From the NCBI GenBank assembly GCA_934540955.1, contig CAKTCY010000069.1, forward strand, positions 1 to 9,686: a stretch of 9,686 nucleotides of DNA. The letters are read 5' to 3'. Below, in pieces: positions 6,076 to 9,686 of the stretch (position 1 is its first letter; each line of letters starts with the position of its first letter). Below the pieces are notes generated by a model. It was given only the letters and a program-made list of their open reading frames with translations. It did no database searches and was not told the origin of the DNA. Origin of the DNA: an uncultured Faecalibacterium sp. Lineage in GTDB: Bacteria > Bacillota > Clostridia > Oscillospirales > Ruminococcaceae. The position numbers and the translations under genes are program-made.

Positions 6076-6336
6076 TTGAAGGGCTGGTATAAGGCTTTAG
6101 AGGATCTGGTCTGGCTGACCCAGCTGGGGCTGAATATGCTGCTGCCGCTGGTGCTCTGCCTTGCCGGATGCTGGTGGGCTGTGGAGCACTGGGGCTGGCC
6201 GGAATGGCTGTTTTTGCCCGCTGTGGGGCTGGGGCTTGCCGCCGGGGCGCAGAACTTCTGGGTGTTCTGCAAGGAACGGCTGGAGCGCTCCAAGCACGAA
6301 AAAAATCATCGGGTGGGCTTTAACTCCCACCAGTAA
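6076..6336 (+). CDS. atpZ: AtpZ-like small membrane protein, first gene of the ATP synthase operon
   Basis: Predicted 86-residue inner-membrane protein resembling the AtpZ / ATPase gene 1 family, which occurs at the head of many atp operons and has been linked with AtpI to Mg2+/Ca2+ transport and ATP synthase assembly. Two membrane segments are visible, about 14-35 (TQLGLNMLLPLVLCLAGCWW) and 42-65 (ending GLAAGAQNFWVF), followed by a basic tail. The QLGLNM start of helix 1 and the AAGAQNFW end of helix 2 fit the family pattern, but the match is loose, so the symbol is tentative. I chose TTG 6076 because AAAGGAG (6058-6064) lies 11 bases upstream. An in-frame ATG at 6031 would put that site inside the gene and has no ribosome binding site of its own. 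It is separated from atpI by 15 bases, and a small hairpin (6312-6331) overlaps its end. Confidence 0.7.
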   Translation: MKGWYKALEDLVWLTQLGLNMLLPLVLCLAGCWWAVEHWGWPEWLFLPAVGLGLAAGAQNFWVFCKERLERSKHEKNHRVGFNSHQ

Positions 6337-6351
6337 TGGAGGTCCGTTTTT

Positions 6352-6855
6352 ATGAAATTGCAGCCGGAATCCAAAAAGGAGCTGCTGCGCATCGCCTGCG
6401 GCGTGTCTCTGTGCACCGCCGTGATGTGGGTGGTGTTCGCAGCGCTGCATCTGGTGGGCTGGGTAGCCTTTGACTACCGGGTGCTGCTGGGCGGCATCAT
6501 CGGCGCGCTGGTGGCCATCGGCAACTTTGCCGGCATCTGCTTTGTGGTGCAGAAGGTCATTGACGAGCCGGACGAAAAAAAGCGTAAAGCGCAGCTGCAG
6601 GTATCCTATAATACAAGGATGCTGCTGCAGGCGCTGTGGATCATCATAGCCATTGCGGCTCCGTGCTTCCAGGCGTTTGCAGGCGTTCTGCCGCTGCTGT
6701 TCCCCAGAGTTACGATCTATTATCTCCAGATAACCGGGAAGTACAAGCCGCTCACGCCCCCGCAGGAGCCGGTGGACATCGCTGTGGAAGATGACCCCGC
6801 CCCCGCCGAGGCGTCTGCGGTGCAGCCCCGTGACGAAGGGGGTGAACAAGAATAA
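6352..6855 (+). CDS. atpI: ATP synthase subunit I (AtpI family)
   Basis: Predicted 167-residue membrane protein of the AtpI family, which helps assemble the c-ring in several bacteria. Four hydrophobic segments are visible at about 12-36, 43-68, 90-108 and 109-126. The charged DEPDEKKRK stretch (71-79) lies between the second and third, and the family-like LLFPRVTIYYLQ (115-126) is in the fourth. After residue 133 there is an acidic, proline- and alanine-rich tail of about 35 residues, longer than in typical AtpI proteins and probably disordered. The start has GGAGG (6338-6342) 9 bases upstream. The stop codon touches the atpB start (TAAATG), so the two are translationally coupled. Sequence is weakly conserved in this family; position in the operon and the helix pattern carry the assignment. 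Confidence 0.82.
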   Translation: MKLQPESKKELLRIACGVSLCTAVMWVVFAALHLVGWVAFDYRVLLGGIIGALVAIGNFAGICFVVQKVIDEPDEKKRKAQLQVSYNTRMLLQALWIIIAIAAPCFQAFAGVLPLLFPRVTIYYLQITGKYKPLTPPQEPVDIAVEDDPAPAEASAVQPRDEGGEQE

Positions 6856-7583
6856 ATGGAACTGAACGGCGCAAAGATCCTGTATACCATCCACACCAAT
6901 ATCCCCCTGCTGGGTGATTTCAAACTCACCCAGACCTTGGTAAGCACTTGGATCGTCATGGCGCTGCTCTCGGGTTTTGCCATCTGGCTGGGGCACGACC
7001 TCAAGCTGGAAAATGTGTCCAAACGACAGGCCGCAGCCGAGTTCATCGTAACACGGCTGGAGCAGTTCGTGCACGACAACATGGGCTTCCACTTTGATCA
7101 GTATATCCCCCTCATCGGTGCTATTTTTGCACTGAGCATCGGGTGCAACCTGATCAGCGTCGTCGGCCTGTGGAGCCCCACGGCCGACCTGAACACCGAG
7201 GCAGCGTGGGCCATCGTGGTGTTTGTTCTGATCATGTACTACAAGATCAAGACGAACGGCATTCTGGCCTACCTCAAGGGTCTGCTCGATCCGATCTTTA
7301 TCATGGCACCCATCAATGTGCTGTCAGAGATCTCTACCCCTGTCAGCATGGCGTTCCGTCACTTCGGCAACATCCTGTCCGGTACGGTCATCTCCACACT
7401 GCTGTACTGGGCACTGGCAAGCCTGAGCCACGTCATCTTTGGCTGGCTGCCGGGCTTCCTGAGTCAGATCCAGCTGTTCCAGATCGGCATCCCGGCCTTT
7501 ACCGGTTTGTATTTCGACTGGTTCGGCGGCTGCATTCAGGCGTTCATCTTCTGTACCCTGACCGCAATCTTCATCAAACGTGC

Positions 7584-7599
<16 letters not shown>
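6856..7599 (+). CDS. atpB: ATP synthase Fo subunit a
   Basis: Stator subunit a of the Fo motor, which forms the two ion half-channels next to the c-ring in the cytoplasmic membrane. The 247 residues include PTADLN (108-113) and the helix MAFRHFGN (165-172), whose Arg168 corresponds to the essential stator arginine (Arg210 in E. coli). The last helix GGCIQAFIF (224-232) has Gln228 at the place of E. coli Gln252. Five to six membrane segments fit the usual topology. No key residue is missing. It starts directly after the atpI stop; GGGGGTG about a dozen bases upstream is the only ribosome-binding-like site, so coupling to atpI is probable. A 51-base gap with a strong ribosome binding site separates it from atpE. 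Confidence 0.96.
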
Positions 7600-7932
<333 letters not shown>

Positions 7933-7969
7933 GCCTCCCGATCCGAAAAAATAACGAAAGGAGACGCTT

Positions 7970-8476
7970 ATGGAACTGTATCAGGCGTTGATCACGCTGG
8001 ATGGCTGGACCTTTCTGGCCCAGATCTGTAACCTGATGATCCAGATGGTCATCTTCAAAAAGTTCCTGCTGAAGCCGATCAAACAGGTGATCGCCGACCG
8101 CAAGGCCAAGGCCGACAGCGAGATCGCGGATGCGCAGAAGCTGCGCACCGAGGCCGAGGCCATGAAGGCGGAGTACGAGCAGAACCTGCAGAACGCCCGC
8201 ACCGAGGCCAACCAGATCGTAGCTGCGGCGCAAAAGACTGCCACCGCCCGCTCGGAAGAGATCGTGGGCGAGGCCCGCGCACAGGCCGCTGCGCTGAAGC
8301 AGAAGGCCGAGGCTGACATTGCGCAGGAGCGCAAGAAGGCCGTGAACGAGGTCAAGGACGAGATCGGCGGCATCGCCATGGAGATCGCATCCAAGGTGGT
8401 GGAGCGCGAGATCAGCGAGAAGGACCACAAGGACCTGATCGACGAATTTATCAAAAACGTGGGTGAAGCATCATGA
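7970..8476 (+). CDS. atpF: ATP synthase Fo subunit b
   Basis: Peripheral-stalk subunit that, as a dimer, links subunit a to F1 through delta. The 168 residues have one N-terminal membrane segment (about 10-33) ending in FLLKPIKQVIADRK (32-45), the usual membrane-exit signature. A long charged, alanine-rich helix (about 42-150) follows and should form the coiled-coil stalk. Only one b gene is present, as expected for a homodimer. AAAGGAG (7957-7963) lies 6 bases before the ATG and the gap after atpE is 37 bases. The stop overlaps the atpH start as ATGA. Confidence 0.95.
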   Translation: MELYQALITLDGWTFLAQICNLMIQMVIFKKFLLKPIKQVIADRKAKADSEIADAQKLRTEAEAMKAEYEQNLQNARTEANQIVAAAQKTATARSEEIVGEARAQAAALKQKAEADIAQERKKAVNEVKDEIGGIAMEIASKVVEREISEKDHKDLIDEFIKNVGEAS

Positions 8477-9012
8477 CCGAAACTGCAAAGATGTACGGCG
8501 GCAGTCTGTACGATCTGGCGGCAGAGGAAGGGCTGGAGACCCGCATTCTGGGCGAGCTTGACGAGGTGCAACAGCTTCTCAAGCAAAACCCGGACTACCT
8601 GCGGCTGCTCAGCACCCCCAGCATCCCCAAAAAGGAGCGCTGCGGCCTGCTGGACGAAGCCCTGCGCGGGCAGGTCCACCTCTATGTGCTGAACTTTTTA
8701 AAGATCCTGTGCGAGAAGGGCACCCTGCGGGAGCTGTCCGGCTGCGCACGGGCCTACCGCATCCGCTACAATCAGGCGCACGGCATTCTGGAAGCTACGG
8801 CCATCTCGGCTGTTCCGCTTACTGAGCAGCAGCGCACGGCGCTGCACGCCAAGCTGGAAGGCCTGACCGGCAAGACCATCGACCTTAAAACCAAGGTGGA
8901 TGCCAAGGTGCTGGGCGGTATCCGGCTGGATATCGAGGGCACCGAGCTGGACGGCACCGTCCAGAACCGTCTTGCCTCCCTGCGCCGGGATATTGCGGCA
9001 GTTACTTTGTAA
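8473..9012 (+). CDS. atpH: ATP synthase F1 subunit delta (OSCP)
   Basis: Delta subunit, which joins the b-subunit stalk to the top of the alpha3beta3 head. The 179-residue length is normal. The N-terminal domain is an alpha-helical bundle (1-105), starting with the typical MYGGSLYDLAAEEG (7-20). The C-terminal domain ends in the family signature LGGIRLDIEG (147-156) and DGTVQNRLASLRRDI (160-174). It overlaps atpF by 4 bases (ATGA) and has only a weak GGTGA upstream, so translation is probably coupled to atpF. A 90-base gap separates it from atpA, the longest inside this operon. Confidence 0.95.
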   Translation: MTETAKMYGGSLYDLAAEEGLETRILGELDEVQQLLKQNPDYLRLLSTPSIPKKERCGLLDEALRGQVHLYVLNFLKILCEKGTLRELSGCARAYRIRYNQAHGILEATAISAVPLTEQQRTALHAKLEGLTGKTIDLKTKVDAKVLGGIRLDIEGTELDGTVQNRLASLRRDIAAVTL

Positions 9013-9020
9013 CTTTTTCC

Positions 9021-9042
9021 CTGCCCTTTGCAAGCGGGGCAG
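9021..9042 (+). other. Hairpin in the atpH-atpA gap
   Basis: CTGCCC (9021-9026) pairs with GGGCAG (9037-9042). No T run follows, so it is not a terminator. The rest of the 90-base gap holds a five-codon reading frame (9068-9085) with no clear ribosome binding site and a weak GGTGA (9088-9092) for atpA. It may mark message processing between the Fo-delta and alpha genes, but this is inference. Confidence 0.3.
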
Positions 9043-9102
9043 AGCACAGAACGAATTTCCACCCGAAATGACTATTATGAATTGAGTGGTGAACAAACAA
9101 AG

Positions 9103-9686
9103 ATGCAACTGAAACCTGAAGAGATCTCCAAGATCATCCGTGCGCAGATCAAGCATTACGAAAATGCCATCGAGCAGAGCGAGACCGGCACGGTCATTAT
9201 GGTGGGCGACGGCATCGCCCGGGCCAGCGGTCTGGAAAAGTGCATGGCAGGCGAGCTGCTCCAGTTTGACAACGGCGAATACGGTATGGCCCAGAACCTT
9301 GAGGAAAATACCGTTTCCATCGTGCTGCTGGGCTCGGATGCCGGCATCAAAGAAGGCAGCATCGTCAAGCGCACCGGCAAGGTAGTCTCCGTGCCGGTGG
9401 GCGATGCCATGATCGGCCGCGTGGTCAACGCACTGGGTCAGCCCATCGACGGCGCAGGCCCCATTGAGACCACCGAGTACCGCGCCATCGAGAGCCGCGC
9501 TCCCGGCATCATCGAGCGCCAGCCCGTCAAGGAGCCGCTGCAGACCGGTATCAAGGCCATCGACTCCATGATCCCCATCGGACGCGGTCAGCGCGAGCTG
9601 ATCATCGGTGACCGCCAGACCGGCAAGACCACCATCGCCTCCGATACCATCATCAACCAGAAGGGCAAGGACGTCATCTGCATTTA
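9103..9686 (+). CDS. atpA: ATP synthase F1 subunit alpha, 3'-truncated
   Basis: Non-catalytic nucleotide-binding subunit of the F1 head. The first 194 residues are in the window and the frame is open to its end; the family is about 500 residues. Visible parts are the membrane-proximal N-terminal helix, the beta-barrel domain (about 27-95; [16 protein letters not shown] at 29-44), and the start of the nucleotide-binding domain with [13 protein letters not shown] (105-117), [13 protein letters not shown] (130-142) and the Walker A loop GDRQTGKT (169-176). ATG 9103 fits the family start MQLKPEEIS. The ribosome binding site is only GGTGA 10 bases upstream, weaker than expected for a subunit needed three times per complex. 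An in-frame TTG at 9082 would add seven residues but has no better site. Confidence 0.96.
   Translation, partial: MQLKPEEISKIIRAQIKHYENAIEQSETGTVIMVGDGIARASGLEKCMAGELLQFDNGEYGMAQNLEENTVSIVLLGSDAGIKEGSIVKRTGKVVSVPVGDAMIGRVVNALGQPIDGAGPIETTEYRAIESRAPGIIERQPVKEPLQTGIKAIDSMIPIGRGQRELIIGDRQTGKTTIASDTIINQKGKDVICI

Noticed and set aside
5244..6092. Plus-strand 282-codon frame from the exported-protein gene through the intergenic region
   Set aside because: It is out of frame with the real gene, runs through a strong terminator and both atp promoters, and has no ribosome binding site.
6097..7092. Minus-strand open frame across atpZ, atpI and the start of atpB
   Set aside because: It crosses three well-supported membrane-protein genes, and its His/Gln-rich composition is typical of the reverse complement of hydrophobic coding sequence.
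7981..8679. Minus-strand open frame opposite atpF and atpH
   Set aside because: Its Ala/Ser/Arg-rich composition mirrors the coiled-coil codons of atpF, and it has no start signal.
9068..9085. Five-codon leader peptide before atpA
   Set aside because: It is too short, has no clear ribosome binding site, and shows no regulatory codon run.

Overview
The window looks like a piece of chromosome from a GC-rich anaerobic Firmicute of the Clostridia. I would place it near Faecalibacterium (Ruminococcaceae / Oscillospirales). This rests on the glgC-glgD-glgA arrangement with a GlgD subunit, strong AAAGGAG-type Shine-Dalgarno sites, codons ending mostly in G or C, and an ATP synthase operon opening with AtpZ- and AtpI-like genes. 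The genus is inference; the Clostridia-like character is better supported. All real genes are on the + strand. I see no tRNA, rRNA, CRISPR array, insertion sequence or phage gene.

Layout. (1) Bases 1-3550 hold the glycogen synthesis operon: the 3' two-thirds of glgC, glgD overlapping it, a leader of about 160 bases rich in overlapping hairpins, then glgA and a strong intrinsic terminator. GlgC and GlgD should together make ADP-glucose, which GlgA polymerises into alpha-1,4-glucan. (2) Bases 3551-5765 are a self-contained unit: promoter, a structured 5' leader, one 654-residue exported protein with seven beta-propeller-like repeats and no recognised family, and a terminator. (3) Bases 5766-6075 hold no gene. 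They carry a perfect 12-bp inverted repeat, a cluster of GCACAA/TTGTGC half-sites, two stacked sigma-A-type promoters and a GC hairpin touching the first ribosome binding site. (4) Bases 6076 to the end are the F1Fo ATP synthase operon: atpZ, atpI, atpB (a), atpE (c), atpF (b), atpH (delta) and the first 194 codons of atpA (alpha). atpG, atpD and atpC presumably follow outside the window.

The genes are mostly standard housekeeping, and I do not see a new multi-gene defence or mobile system. The points most worth a second look are: the c subunit, whose residues match a two-carboxylate sodium-binding site and so predict a Na+-coupled enzyme; the half-site cluster upstream of the ATP synthase promoters; the unrecognised exported propeller-like protein; and the nested hairpins between glgD and glgA.
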